A stretch of DNA of 64,000 bases, taken from NCBI RefSeq assembly GCF_004217615.1, contig NZ_SHLD01000001.1, positions 5,208,001 through 5,272,000 on the forward strand, in the 5' to 3' direction. Below, one piece after another: positions 52,807 to 60,913 of this stretch (within the stretch, counting starts at the first letter, position 1; the number at the start of each line of letters is the position of its first letter). The notes beneath the pieces are model-generated. The model was not told the DNA's origin. It did no database searches and saw nothing but the letters and a program-made list of their open reading frames with translations. The position numbers and the translations under genes are program-made. The stretch is from Micromonospora kangleipakensis (GTDB taxonomy: Bacteria; Actinomycetota; Actinomycetes; Mycobacteriales; Micromonosporaceae).

Positions 52807-53691
52807 TCAGTCGGCGCAGAGGTGCGCGAAGGCGAAGTCGCCCTCCATCTGGTCCTCGTGGGACGCGAGGAGCCGGATGTCGCGGCGGAGCTGGTCCCGG
52901 TCCATCAGCGACGGCGGCTCGCCGGCGTCGAGGCCGCGCAGCCGCTCCCCCACCGCCAGGGCGGAGAGGTCCTCGGCGAGACGCGCCGGGTCGACTCCGC
53001 AGGAGAACCGCTGCGGGTAGAGCCGGACCCGCTCGACCAGGCACCGTCCGGGCCGCACCCCGACCCAGCTCCACCCCTCGGCCGGGCCGTTCTTCCAGCG
53101 GGCGTGCAGGCCCCGGACGATCGGGTCGGCGAGGCGCCGATCCACGTACGCCTCGACGACGGCGGCCCGGGTCAGCGCGCCGAGGTCGTTGACGTGCCCG
53201 CTGCGGCCGTCGGGCAGCCGGCCGACGATGTCCCGGAAGCCGACCGGCTCGACACCCTCCGGCCCGGCCACCGTGGCGTCCGCGTAGCCGCGCGCGTCGA
53301 TGACGTACTCGACGATCCGCCGGCCGTGGTCGGCGCCGCGCAACGTCGGCGACTCGATCCGCAGCACCTCCAGGCCGACCGCCGCGCAGACCGCACTCTT
53401 CATCCGTTCGGCGCGCTGCTCCGGCGAGCCGGCGGCCGGAGCAGCGGCGATCTCCACGGCGAACAGCGGCCGACCGGTGTTCGCGGCGCAGACCACCTGG
53501 TCGAAGCCCTCCCGGATGGCGGTGCTCCACTGGTTACCGGTGATGCCCGGCGGCCGCCCGTGCACCAGCTCGCTGAGCCGGCGGGACGCGTACACGACCT
53601 GACCGGCCCGGGTGAGCAGCGGCTCGCCCCCGGTCGTGATCGGACGCAGCCAGGACGCGTCCTCGCTGCCGGTGCTCGTCATCTTCGCCAA
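52807..53691 (-). CDS. DUF2726-like hypothetical protein
   Basis: A 294-aa soluble protein. The first half has LTRAGQVVYASRRLSELV, DQVVCAANTGRPLFAVEI and KSAVCAAVGLEVLRIES, a pattern like the endonuclease-type core of DUF2726 (strand, helix, L-x-A/F-x-V-E-I). The second half (EAYVDRRLADPIVRGL...RLYPQRFSCGVD) is unknown. It might act on nucleic acids, which is only a family-level guess. ATG 53682 is an alternative start. Confidence 0.65.
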   Translation of the reverse strand: MAKMTSTGSEDASWLRPITTGGEPLLTRAGQVVYASRRLSELVHGRPPGITGNQWSTAIREGFDQVVCAANTGRPLFAVEIAAAPAAGSPEQRAERMKSAVCAAVGLEVLRIESPTLRGADHGRRIVEYVIDARGYADATVAGPEGVEPVGFRDIVGRLPDGRSGHVNDLGALTRAAVVEAYVDRRLADPIVRGLHARWKNGPAEGWSWVGVRPGRCLVERVRLYPQRFSCGVDPARLAEDLSALAVGERLRGLDAGEPPSLMDRDQLRRDIRLLASHEDQMEGDFAFAHLCAD

Positions 53692-53856
53692 TCCATCCGT
53701 CGGTCGACCGGGCCGAGTCTAGGACGTCGATCATGGTGAGCGCCTCGCCGGTGCGGCCGAATCCGGTTGCCCGGACCGGCCGGCGCCGCCGGGACGAGAG
53801 CGTGCCGGTCTTCCGCACCACCGCCCGGCGGCCGATGCGCCGGGCGGGCGGAGTCG

Positions 53857-54231
53857 GTGGACGGACCGGCCGGGCTGCTCGACGAGCCGGGCCTGCGCCG
53901 GTGGACCGGCCTGGACGGCGTCACCGCCTCCGGCACGCTGCCGGTGGCGCTGGTCGCGGTCCGGGTGGACGAGCCGCCCGGCGCGCCGGAGCGGTTCGGC
54001 CGGCGCAGCGCCGCCCGGGAGACGCAGGCGGTGCTCGCGGCGGTCACCGGCGGGCTGGCCCGGTCGTACCCGTTCGTCACCTTCGGGGTGCACGCGCCGG
54101 TCACCGTGACCGACCGTCGGCCCCTGCCGGTGACGGACGTGCGGCACGCGGTGGAGTGGGCGGCGCGGGAGGGCGTGCCGGTGGCGACCCTCGCCGCGGA
54201 GCCGGCCCGGGTCGCGGCGGGCGCGCGCTGA
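53857..54231 (+). CDS. hypothetical protein (about 124 aa)
   Basis: Starting at GTG 53857, the product reads VDGPAGLLDEPGLRRWTGLDG, LPVALVAVRVDEPPG, RSAARETQAVLAAVTGGLARSYPF and VTFGVHAPVTVTDRRPLPV. The GLLDxxGLRRW start resembles the first helix of GGDEF domains, but no GGDEF motif follows. The start is uncertain; an Arg-rich in-frame extension exists upstream. It precedes the envelope-stress cluster and may belong to it. Confidence 0.5.
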   Translation: MDGPAGLLDEPGLRRWTGLDGVTASGTLPVALVAVRVDEPPGAPERFGRRSAARETQAVLAAVTGGLARSYPFVTFGVHAPVTVTDRRPLPVTDVRHAVEWAAREGVPVATLAAEPARVAAGAR

Positions 54232-54323
54232 CCACCGGGAGCATCGCCACGTCGCGGAGGACTGGCGACGGCGGGAACGGGTACGCCGCGCCCATGAGCC
54301 GGCCGGTACGAGCGGAGGTGGGC

Positions 54324-54512
54324 ATGACGCGGCAGCAGTTCGGATTCCTCGCCGGATTCCTCCTGGTGGCGGTCTGGGCGCTCGGCGGGGCGGGCGTCGC
54401 CGCGGCCGCCACCCTGGCCGGTCTGGTCGGCTGGCTCCTGGTCCGGGTCCTCGACGGCGAGGTCACCGTGGCCGGGTTCGCCGACCGGACGGCCCCGCCA
54501 CGCCGGCGCTGA
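54324..54512 (+). CDS. DUF2273 family small membrane protein
   Basis: A 62-aa protein with two membrane segments (FGFLAGFLLVAVWALGG; VAAAATLAGLVGWLLVRVL) starting at ATG 54324 behind GGAGG at 5 nt. DUF2273 proteins accompany Asp23/Gls24 and AmaP genes; they probably help anchor Asp23 proteins to the membrane. Second gene of the cluster at 53.9-55.9 kb. Confidence 0.75.
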   Translation: MTRQQFGFLAGFLLVAVWALGGAGVAAAATLAGLVGWLLVRVLDGEVTVAGFADRTAPPRRR

Positions 54513-54523
54513 CCGGGGCCCCG

Positions 54524-54880
54524 ATGACCGGCACCCTGCCCCGCCGCGGACGCACCACTCCCACCGGCTCCGACGCCGGCCCGCCCCGCTGGCCAGAGGA
54601 GCGGATCGCCCGGCTCGCCGAGGACGCCGCGCGGCGCACCGCAGCCGTTTCCGCCCCGGCGGCGACCGTCCGCGCCGACGGCCGGGCCGCCTGCGTCGAC
54701 CTCGACCTCGCCGTCGACCACGGCGCACACCTTCCAACGGTCGCCGAGGCGGTACGCCGTCGGGTGGCGGCCCAGGTCGAGGCGCAGACCGGGCTGACCG
54801 TGGCGGGCGTCACCGTCACCGTGGTGGACCTGCTCCTGCCCGAACGGGACGACGGCATCCCACCGGACAGCGGAGGCTGA
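54524..54880 (+). CDS. Asp23/Gls24 family envelope stress protein
   Basis: A 118-aa protein. The core ERIARLAEDAARRTAAVSAPAATV, ACVDLDLAVDHGAHLPTVAEAV and VEAQTGLTVAGVTVTVVDLL is the Asp23/Gls24 fold. These cytoplasmic proteins form a membrane-associated layer via AmaP and respond to alkaline and envelope stress. It follows the DUF2273 gene by 11 bp. Confidence 0.82.
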   Translation: MTGTLPRRGRTTPTGSDAGPPRWPEERIARLAEDAARRTAAVSAPAATVRADGRAACVDLDLAVDHGAHLPTVAEAVRRRVAAQVEAQTGLTVAGVTVTVVDLLLPERDDGIPPDSGG

Positions 54881-54881
54881 G

Positions 54882-55400
54882 GTGCGGACGGCCAACCGGA
54901 TCGCCACGCTGCTGCTCGCCGTCGCCCTGCTCGTCGGCGGCATCCTCGTCGCGGTCGAGGGGACGCTCGCCGCGCTCGGCCGCCCCGGCCTGCTGCTCCC
55001 CCGTGGCCACGCCGCCCTGACCGGCACCCGCTGGCAGGACGCCCCGGCCCGGAGCGTCGCCGCCACCGTCACCCTGATCGGCCTGGTCGTCCTCACCGCC
55101 GAGCTGCTCCGGTGGCGGCCGACCCGGCTGCGGCTCGACGGCGACGACGGATGGCACCTGCACCGGCGCTCGGTCGAACGACGCCTGGCCCGCGCGGTCC
55201 GCTCGGTGCCGAGCGTACGGCGGGCCCGGGTGCGGATCCGTCGGCGCGGGGACGCCTGGCGGCCCCGGGTGACCGCCACCGGCGATCCGGCGGCCCGCTC
55301 GGACGTCGAGTTCGCCGTGCACCGCGAGCTGGACCGGCTGGCCGCGCCGACGTGCGGGCGGGTCGAGGTCCGGCTGGTCCCCGCCCGGCGGGCGGCATGA
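54882..55400 (+). CDS. DUF6286 domain membrane protein
   Basis: A 172-aa protein with two membrane segments (IATLLLAVALLVGGILVAVEG; SVAATVTLIGLVVLTAELL) and a cytoplasmic domain (WHLHRRSVERRLARAVRSVPSV...VEFAVHRELDRL). It fits the DUF6286 proteins found between Asp23 and AmaP genes. GTG 54882 begins 1 nt after the previous stop, and its stop overlaps the AmaP-like start (ATGA). Confidence 0.8.
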   Translation: MRTANRIATLLLAVALLVGGILVAVEGTLAALGRPGLLLPRGHAALTGTRWQDAPARSVAATVTLIGLVVLTAELLRWRPTRLRLDGDDGWHLHRRSVERRLARAVRSVPSVRRARVRIRRRGDAWRPRVTATGDPAARSDVEFAVHRELDRLAAPTCGRVEVRLVPARRAA

Positions 55401-55945
55401 GCAACGCCGCGCACCGGCTGCTCTGGACGGTCGTCGCCCTGCTGCTGACCGCCCTGGGCGGCACCGGCCTGGCGGTGAGCCTGGGCCGGCTGCCGGGCGC
55501 CGACAGCCCGCTGCTCGGCGCTGGCCTGCTGCGCTGGTGGCGGGCCGGCACGCCGTGGAGCGCCCTGGCGGTGGTGGTCGGCGGGGTGCTGCTGGCCCTG
55601 CTCGGCCAGCGGCTGCTCGCCCGGGAGCTGCGGGCGCCGGGCCGGCTGGCGGGCACCCTGGTGCACGGCGGCGACGGGGGCGGGCGTACCCGGGTGGCGA
55701 GCGGGGTGCTCACCGGCGCGCTGGAGCGGGACCTGCTCCGGGAACCCGGGGTGCGCCGGGCGCGGGTGCTGCTCACCGGCCCGACCGGTCGGCCCGACTT
55801 CTGGGTGGAGGTGCAGCTCGACCCCCGGGCCGGCACCGCCGCCGTCCGCGCGCACGTCGACGCCGCCGTCCGGCGGTTCGCCGCGACCGTCGGCTGCCGG
55901 CCCGCCCACCTGGACGTCACCGCCCGGGTGGACGCGGAGTTCTGA
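55397..55945 (+). CDS. amaP: AmaP-like alkaline shock response membrane anchor
   Basis: A 182-aa protein with two N-terminal membrane segments (LLWTVVALLLTALGGTGLAV; WSALAVVVGGVLLALLG) and a cytoplasmic domain (TGALERDLLREPGVRRARVLL...ARVDAEF) that resembles an Asp23-like fold. AmaP ties Asp23 to the membrane. It is the last gene of the cluster, coupled by a 4-base overlap to the DUF6286 gene. Confidence 0.78.
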   Translation: MSNAAHRLLWTVVALLLTALGGTGLAVSLGRLPGADSPLLGAGLLRWWRAGTPWSALAVVVGGVLLALLGQRLLARELRAPGRLAGTLVHGGDGGGRTRVASGVLTGALERDLLREPGVRRARVLLTGPTGRPDFWVEVQLDPRAGTAAVRAHVDAAVRRFAATVGCRPAHLDVTARVDAEF

Positions 55946-55955
55946 CCGGGCGCGG

Positions 55956-56093
55956 TCAACGCCAGACGACCACCTCGGAGAGCGGCTCGCCGGCGATGTC
56001 CGGCACCGTGGCGGCCGCCGCCGGGTAGCCGACCGGGATGATCAGGTTGCCGCGCTCCTCGGCGGGCCGGTCGAGCAGCGGGCACCGCTTCAT
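55956..56093 (-). pseudogene. C-terminal remnant of a nitroreductase
   Basis: The last ~35 residues read RGNLIIPVGYPAAAATVPD then IAGEPLSEVVVWR. Nitroreductase-family flavoproteins end with an IPVGYPAEDATVP...EVLVW stretch of this form. Upstream of about 56093 the frame enters the IS607-type element. No N-terminal nitroreductase part is seen beyond its other end, so insertion was probably joined by deletion. Confidence 0.62.
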
Positions 56094-56157
56094 TCTGGGG
56101 GTTGAGAGCTGTTGCACGCTGTTTCATCTTCTATCAATTTCCTTATAGGATAGTCGC

Positions 56158-56727
56158 GTGAGGTTGGGCGTGTGGGCGGCACGCAACGGTGTGCACTACC
56201 AGACCGCTTGGCGGTGGGCTAGGGACGGCAAGATGCCCGTGCCAGTGGTGCGTACCGCTACCGGGACTTGGCTAGTGCAGGAGCCTGACGCCCCTGCGGC
56301 TGGCCGGGTGGTGGCGTACTGCCGGGTGTCCTCGTCTGACCAGAAGCCTGACCTGGATCGGCAGGTTGCCCGGGTGGTCGCGGGAGCGACCAGGGTCGGG
56401 CTTGCGGTGGGTGAAGTCGTCACGGAGGTCGGCTCCGGACTGAACGGCCGGCGTCGCAAACTCGCCCGTGTCCTCGCCGATCCCGAAGCGGCGGTGATCG
56501 TGGTCGAGCACCGCGATCGCCTGGCCCGCTTCGGTGTGGAGCACCTGGAGGCCGCCCTGGCCGCCTCGGGCCGTCGCCTGATCATCCTCGATGCACAGGA
56601 GGCCGGCGATGATCTGGTGCGGGACATGACCGAGGTGCTGACCTCGATGTGCGCCCGCCTGTACGGGCGCCGGTCGGCCCGACACCGGGCCGACGCCGCA
56701 CTGCGCGCCGCAGCGGAGGCCGAGTGA
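56158..56727 (+). CDS. tnpA: IS607-type serine recombinase TnpA
   Basis: A 189-aa protein starting MRLGVWAARNGVHYQTAWRW (GTG start), the MerR-like HTH that binds element ends. The catalytic domain has VVAYCRVSSSDQKPDLDRQ with the Arg and the Ser nucleophile, then TEVGSGLNGRR and VEHRDRLARFGVEHLE. Unlike the copy at 33435, all motif residues are present. It mediates excision and insertion, typically without target duplication. Confidence 0.93.
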   Translation: MRLGVWAARNGVHYQTAWRWARDGKMPVPVVRTATGTWLVQEPDAPAAGRVVAYCRVSSSDQKPDLDRQVARVVAGATRVGLAVGEVVTEVGSGLNGRRRKLARVLADPEAAVIVVEHRDRLARFGVEHLEAALAASGRRLIILDAQEAGDDLVRDMTEVLTSMCARLYGRRSARHRADAALRAAAEAE

Positions 56728-58175
56728 AGAAGTTCCAGCCGCAGCCGGGCTTCGTGGTGCAGGCGTACCGGTTCGCTCTGGACCCCAACGCCGCGCAGGA
56801 GCAGGCGCTGCGCTCGCACTGCGGCGCAGCCCGCGCGGCCTACAACTGGGCGGTGGGCTGGGTGTCGGCGTCGTGGTGGCAGCGCCGCGCCGAAGAGTCC
56901 TACGGGCTCGCCGGGCCGGAGTTGACCGAGTGGCGGCCGTGGTCGCTGCCAGCCCTGCGTAAGGCGTTCAATCAGGTCAAGCGCACCGATCCGCGGTTTG
57001 CCGACTGGTGGGAGGAGAACTCCAAGGAGGCCTACAACACCGGCCTCGCCAACGCCGCCGCGGCGTTTGACAACTACGCCAAGTCCAAGCGTGGGCAGCG
57101 CAAGGGCGGGCGGGTGGGTATGCCCCGCCGGAAGTCGAAACACAAGGCGCGCTTGGCCTGCCGATTCACCACCGGCACGATCCGCGTGGAGCCGGACCGC
57201 CGTCATGTCACCCTGCCCAGACTGGGCACGATCCGCACCCACGAATCCACACGCAAGCTTGAGCGCCGTATCGCGGGCGGCAGCGCCCGCATCCTCTGCG
57301 CCACTGTGAGGTTCGAGCGCGGGCGCTGGTTCGTCTCCTTCCAAGTCGAGGTCGAACGCGCCGAGCGCACCCCGGCCCGCCCGGACGTCGCGGTCGGGGT
57401 GGACCTGGGCGTGAAATGCCTCGCCGTCCTCGCCGACGGTCAAGGCGAGATCCGCCACGTGCCCAACCCGGCGCACTACGACACCGCCCTGAAGGCCCTC
57501 AAACGCCTGTCGCGGCGGGTTTCCCGCCGCCAAGGGCCAGACCGGCGCACCGGCCAGACGCCCTCGAAACGGTGGCTGAAAGCCAACGCGGAACGTAACC
57601 GGGTACACCACCAGGTGGCGAACCTGCGTACCGACGCGCTGCACAAAATCACCACAGCGATCAGCGCCGAGTACGGCACGGTGGTGGTCGAAGACCTGAA
57701 CGTCGCCGGGATGCTCCGCAATCGGCGCCTGGCAAGGAAGATCGCCGACGCCGGATTCGGAGAGATCCGGCGACAACTGACCTACAAGACCGGCTGGAAC
57801 GGTGGACAGGTCCAAGTCGCCGACCGCTGGTTCCCTTCCTCGAAGACCTGCTGCGGGTGCGGCGCGGTGAAAGCCAAACTGCCGCTGCACGCGCGCACTT
57901 TCTGCTGCGATGTATGCGGCCTGGTGATGGACCGGGACGCTAACGCCGCCTGCAACCTCGCCGCCCTTGCGGCGGCCAGCACCACCGGTACCGGAGTGGC
58001 CGGAGACCGGGGCGCGAAAGCGCCGAAGCCTCGTGGAGCCGACCAGAAGACCCGCGTCACCCTCCCCAGCCGAATGGCCGGGGCGGGGCGGGCAGGTGGC
58101 GCAACCCTGCCACGACAGCGGCAGGCGGAAGCGAGAGACCGTCATCAGGACACCGCGACCCTCACGTTGCGGTGA
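56724..58175 (+). CDS. tnpB: IS607-type TnpB RNA-guided nuclease
   Basis: A 483-aa protein. RuvC-I Asp is in VGVDLGVKCLAVL, RuvC-II Glu in VVVEDLNVAGM, RuvC-III Asp in MDRDANAACN. The Zn-ribbon is CCGCGAVK...CCDVCG. GTG 56724 overlaps the tnpA stop. About 70 residues after RuvC-III are Arg/Ala-rich and of low complexity, consistent with a 3' part that serves mainly as omega-RNA. With an intact tnpA this is the most likely active element here. Confidence 0.93.
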   Translation: MKKFQPQPGFVVQAYRFALDPNAAQEQALRSHCGAARAAYNWAVGWVSASWWQRRAEESYGLAGPELTEWRPWSLPALRKAFNQVKRTDPRFADWWEENSKEAYNTGLANAAAAFDNYAKSKRGQRKGGRVGMPRRKSKHKARLACRFTTGTIRVEPDRRHVTLPRLGTIRTHESTRKLERRIAGGSARILCATVRFERGRWFVSFQVEVERAERTPARPDVAVGVDLGVKCLAVLADGQGEIRHVPNPAHYDTALKALKRLSRRVSRRQGPDRRTGQTPSKRWLKANAERNRVHHQVANLRTDALHKITTAISAEYGTVVVEDLNVAGMLRNRRLARKIADAGFGEIRRQLTYKTGWNGGQVQVADRWFPSSKTCCGCGAVKAKLPLHARTFCCDVCGLVMDRDANAACNLAALAAASTTGTGVAGDRGAKAPKPRGADQKTRVTLPSRMAGAGRAGGATLPRQRQAEARDRHQDTATLTLR

Positions 58176-58240
58176 CACCGTTACGGACCTTCCATGCGGA
58201 AAACGCACGGATTGCTGAGACCTGACGATGGGATCAGCAA
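57960..58240 (+). ncRNA. predicted omega-RNA (reRNA) region of TnpB copy 2
   Basis: In TnpB elements the right-end RNA overlaps the 3' end of tnpB and continues beyond the element. The tnpB 3' tail here is low-complexity, and a TTGCTGA/TCAGCAA stem (58212-58218 and 58234-58240) lies just past the stop. No direct sequence signature exists for this RNA, so only the region is proposed. Confidence 0.3.
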
Positions 58241-58336
58241 CGGCCGACGGCAGTCCCGGCCAACGGACCGACGGGCGTCGACGTGTCGCCGGTACGGCAT
58301 GATCGAGGTCGGATCGGCGGCGGAGGGGAGCGACAG

Positions 58337-59053
58337 GTGCGGGTGGTCTCCCTGGTGCCGTCCCTGACCGAGGCGGTGGCGCTGACCCGCCCCGAGGTGC
58401 TGGTCGGGGCGACCGACTGGTGCACCCACCCGGCCGGGCTGGACGTCGCCCGGGTCGGCGGCAGCAAGTACCCGGACCTGGCCCGGGTGCTCGCGCTCCG
58501 ACCCGACCTGGTCCTGCTCAACGAGGAGGAGAACCGGCGGGCCGACGCCGACGCGCTGCTCGCGGCCGGAGTACCGGTCCGGGTCACCTTCCCGCGTACC
58601 GTGCCCGAGGCGCTGACCGAGCTGGCCGACCTGGCCGGCGCGCTCGGCGCGACCGCCGAGCCGGACTGGCTCGTGGCGGCCCGCCGGGCCTGGGCCGCCC
58701 TGCCCGAGCCCGGGGCGCTGCGCCGGGCGGTCGTACCGGTGTGGCGCCGGCCGTGGGTGGTGCTCGGCAGCCGGACGTTCGCCGGTGACGTGCTGCGCCG
58801 GCTCGGCGTGGCGAACCTGTACGCCGAGGACGCCGAGCGCTACCCCCGCCCCGACCTGGCCGAGCTGCGGGCGCGCCGGCCGGAACTGGTGGTGCTGCCG
58901 GACGAGCCGTACCGGTTCACCGCCGACGACGGTCCGGAATCCTTCCCCGGCGTGCCCTGCGCGCTGGTCTCCGGGCGGCACCTGACCTGGTACGGCCCCT
59001 CCCTCGCCGAGGCACCCGCGCTGCTCGCCGCGCAGCTCGCCCAACCCGGCTGA
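58337..59053 (+). CDS. helical-backbone metal receptor (BtuF-like), no signal peptide
   Basis: A 238-aa protein starting VRVVSLVPSLTEAVALTRPE, the BtuF/FhuD-type first strand. Further marks are LVGATDWCTHPAG, LALRPDLVLLNEEEN and WRRPWVVLGSRTFAGDVL. Typical members bind cobalamin or Fe-siderophore outside the membrane, but this one starts directly with the domain behind GGAGGGGAG (GTG 58337). It is therefore probably cytoplasmic; no ABC permease or ATPase is adjacent. Such orphan forms exist and may act as sensor or metallophore-binding proteins. Confidence 0.82.
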   Translation: MRVVSLVPSLTEAVALTRPEVLVGATDWCTHPAGLDVARVGGSKYPDLARVLALRPDLVLLNEEENRRADADALLAAGVPVRVTFPRTVPEALTELADLAGALGATAEPDWLVAARRAWAALPEPGALRRAVVPVWRRPWVVLGSRTFAGDVLRRLGVANLYAEDAERYPRPDLAELRARRPELVVLPDEPYRFTADDGPESFPGVPCALVSGRHLTWYGPSLAEAPALLAAQLAQPG

Positions 59054-59149
59054 ACCGGGGCGAACGGCCCCGCCGTGGTGGGTCCTTCGCACCCGTCCGC
59101 CCGCCGGCGCTCGGTGTGGACTTCGGGGCAGGAGGAGAGGAGCGCAGCG

Positions 59150-59250
59150 ATGGAGAGCAATCGTCTGATCGTGGTGGGCGTCGACGGCTCCGACGGTGGC
59201 CGGCGGGCGCTGGACTGGGCAACCGACGAGGCGGCGACCCGCGGCGGCGG
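59150..59250 (+). pseudogene. universal stress protein (UspA), 5' remnant
   Basis: Behind a strong AGGAGGAGAGGAG, ATG 59150 reads LIVVGVDGSDGGRRALDWA and TDEAATRGG, the start of a Usp domain. At about 59250 homology ends exactly where the convergent CBS gene finishes. The remaining ~110 residues of the domain are missing, so the gene is truncated. Confidence 0.7.
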
Positions 59251-59949
59251 TCAGGCGACCGGGGTGGCCTGGCCCGGGTCCAGGTCGACCAGGCTAGTGT
59301 CGTCCACGTCGTACCCGATCGCGTTGTGCACCGCGACCACGCCGCTGACCTGGGCCGCGAGCCGGCCGGCGAGGTCGACGGCGGTCCGCCGGTCCAGCCG
59401 GCCGTCCAGGGTGACCGCGCCGTCGCGGACCTGGACGGTGACCAGGCCGTCCCGCACGGCGAGCACCCGGCGCAGCACCTCCTGCACCACGTCCTCGCGG
59501 ATCTCCGCGTCGTTGCGCAGGTGCACCCGGAGCAGGTCGCTGCGGGTCACGATGCCGACCAGCCGACCGAGGTCGTCCAGCACCGGCAGCCGCTTGACCG
59601 CCTCCCGGTCCATCAGCCGGGCCGCCGCCGGGAGCGACGCCTCCGGGAAGGTGGTCACCGCCGGGGCGGTCATCAGCTCGCCGGCCAGCAGCGCGTCCGC
59701 CTTCTCCCGGGCGGTACGCCGGCGCCGTCCCTCGAAGACCCGCCGCTCGTCCGGGTGCCCGGCCCGCTCCACCTTGTGCAGCAGGTCGGCCTCGGACACC
59801 ACCCCCAGCACCCGGCGGAAGCCGTCCACCACCGGCACGGCGCTGATGCCCCGCCGGATCAGCACGTCGACGATCTGGCGGTACGGGGTCTGCGCCCCGA
59901 CCGTCGCGACGTCCTTGGTCATCACGTCGCCCACCTGCCACGTCCTCAT
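59251..59949 (-). CDS. CBS-pair plus BON domain protein
   Basis: A 232-aa soluble protein. CBS 1 reads VGDVMTKDVATVGAQTPYRQI...GISAVPVVDG, CBS 2 AGELMTAPAVTTFPEASLPAAAR...KRLPVLDDLGRLVGIVTRSDLL. A BON domain follows (VLAVRDGLVTVQVRDGAVTLDG...VSGVVAVHNAIGYDVDD). CBS pairs bind adenine nucleotides. The layout is common among redox/hypoxia-responsive actinobacterial genes. GGAGG lies 5 nt before ATG 59949. Confidence 0.9.
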   Translation of the reverse strand: MRTWQVGDVMTKDVATVGAQTPYRQIVDVLIRRGISAVPVVDGFRRVLGVVSEADLLHKVERAGHPDERRVFEGRRRRTAREKADALLAGELMTAPAVTTFPEASLPAAARLMDREAVKRLPVLDDLGRLVGIVTRSDLLRVHLRNDAEIREDVVQEVLRRVLAVRDGLVTVQVRDGAVTLDGRLDRRTAVDLAGRLAAQVSGVVAVHNAIGYDVDDTSLVDLDPGQATPVA

Positions 59950-60057
59950 CACGGCCTCCTCGTCACGGGTCTCCGGAGGCGACCGTAAGACCGGGCCGGC
60001 GGTGCTGGTCAGAGGCGGTTGGCAGGCCCGGAAAGGCCGTCCGGACCGGGCCGAAAG

Positions 60058-60071
60058 GGGCCCAAGGTCCC
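60058..60071. promoter_or_regulatory. DevR/DosR-like palindromic box
   Basis: GGG-CC-CAAG-GT-CCC fits the 14-bp DosR frame GGGACTWWAGTCCC, with differences in the core. It lies between the divergent CBS/BON and DoxX-like genes. A weaker GGG-N8-CCC box (59057-59070) lies upstream of the USP remnant. CBS and Usp genes are typical DosR targets, but no dosR gene is in the window. Confidence 0.4.
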
Positions 60072-60176
60072 GGTCCGGAGCGGCCCGGTCGGCCCTGCCC
60101 GCGACGACGGGACGGGGTTGGAATGAAAGTGCCACCGGGAAGCGCGGTGCGAGGCACCAGAAGGGACGTGGAAACC

Positions 60177-60743
60177 ATGACCGCGACAGTCGAGCGGATC
60201 ACCGCCAACACCATCGCTCCGGCGGCCGGGACCACCCGCGACGTCGAGACCACCGGCCAGAAGGCCACCCGGTACGTCTTCGCCGGCCTCCGGATCGCGC
60301 TGGGCTGGACTTTCCTCTGGGCCTTCCTGGACAAGACGTTCGGCCTCGGCCACGAGACCGCGGCGAAGAACGCCTGGATCAACGGGGGCAGCCCCACCAA
60401 GGGCTTCCTCACCTTCGGCGCCGCCGGTCCGTTCAAGGGCCTGTACAACGACATCGCCGGGGCGGCCTGGGCGGACTGGCTGTTCATGATCGGCCTCGCG
60501 GCCCTCGGCGTCACCCTGCTGCTGGGCATCGGCACCCGGGTCGCCGCGGTCGCCGGTGGCATCCTCCTGGTCATGATGTGGACGGTCGTGCTGCCCCCCG
60601 AGAACAACCCGTTCATGGACGACCACCTGATCTACGCCGGTCTGCTGGCCGCGCTGGCCCTGGTCGGCGCCGGCAACACCCTCGGGCTCGGCCGGGCCTG
60701 GGCGAAGCTCCCCATCGTCCAGCGGCTCTCCTGGCTGAAGTGA
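60177..60743 (+). CDS. DoxX-like membrane protein
   Basis: A 188-aa protein with four membrane segments: LRIALGWTFLWAFLDKTFGLG, WLFMIGLAALGVTLLLGIG, VAAVAGGILLVMMWTVVLP and LIYAGLLAALALVGAGNTLGLG. The first segment with an FLDKxFG motif is typical of the DoxX/thiosulfate-quinone-oxidoreductase-like family. ATG 60177 follows GGGA. Its divergent position to the CBS/BON gene suggests shared redox control. Confidence 0.8.
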   Translation: MTATVERITANTIAPAAGTTRDVETTGQKATRYVFAGLRIALGWTFLWAFLDKTFGLGHETAAKNAWINGGSPTKGFLTFGAAGPFKGLYNDIAGAAWADWLFMIGLAALGVTLLLGIGTRVAAVAGGILLVMMWTVVLPPENNPFMDDHLIYAGLLAALALVGAGNTLGLGRAWAKLPIVQRLSWLK

Positions 60744-60913
60744 CGTGACGGATCTGGCAGTACCCACAGGGCGGGCGTCACCGGTGGTGATGCCCGCTTC
60801 GTACGCCCACGGTCCCCGCCCGGGTCACCCGGCGGGGACTGACGCGAATAGGCGGGCCGCTATCGGGCAGGATCGACGGGGACCGGATCCATACCGAGGT
60901 AGGAGACCTGCGA

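Larger units (their letters stand above)
56094..58175 (+). mobile_element. IS607-type element (tnpA-tnpB), copy 2
   Basis: tnpA and tnpB overlap by 4 bases (GTGA) and both appear intact. The left end lies near 56094, where the nitroreductase homology stops; the right end lies near 58180-58240. The AT-rich leader ATCTTCTATCAATTTCC (56126-56142) probably holds the tnpA promoter. No terminal inverted repeats, as expected for IS607. Confidence 0.85.

Noticed and set aside
53733..54512. Single 259-codon frame covering the region upstream of the DUF2273 gene
   Set aside because: Only its last 62 codons, behind a strong ribosome site, look like a real protein; the earlier part is low-complexity and out of frame with the more plausible gene at 53857.
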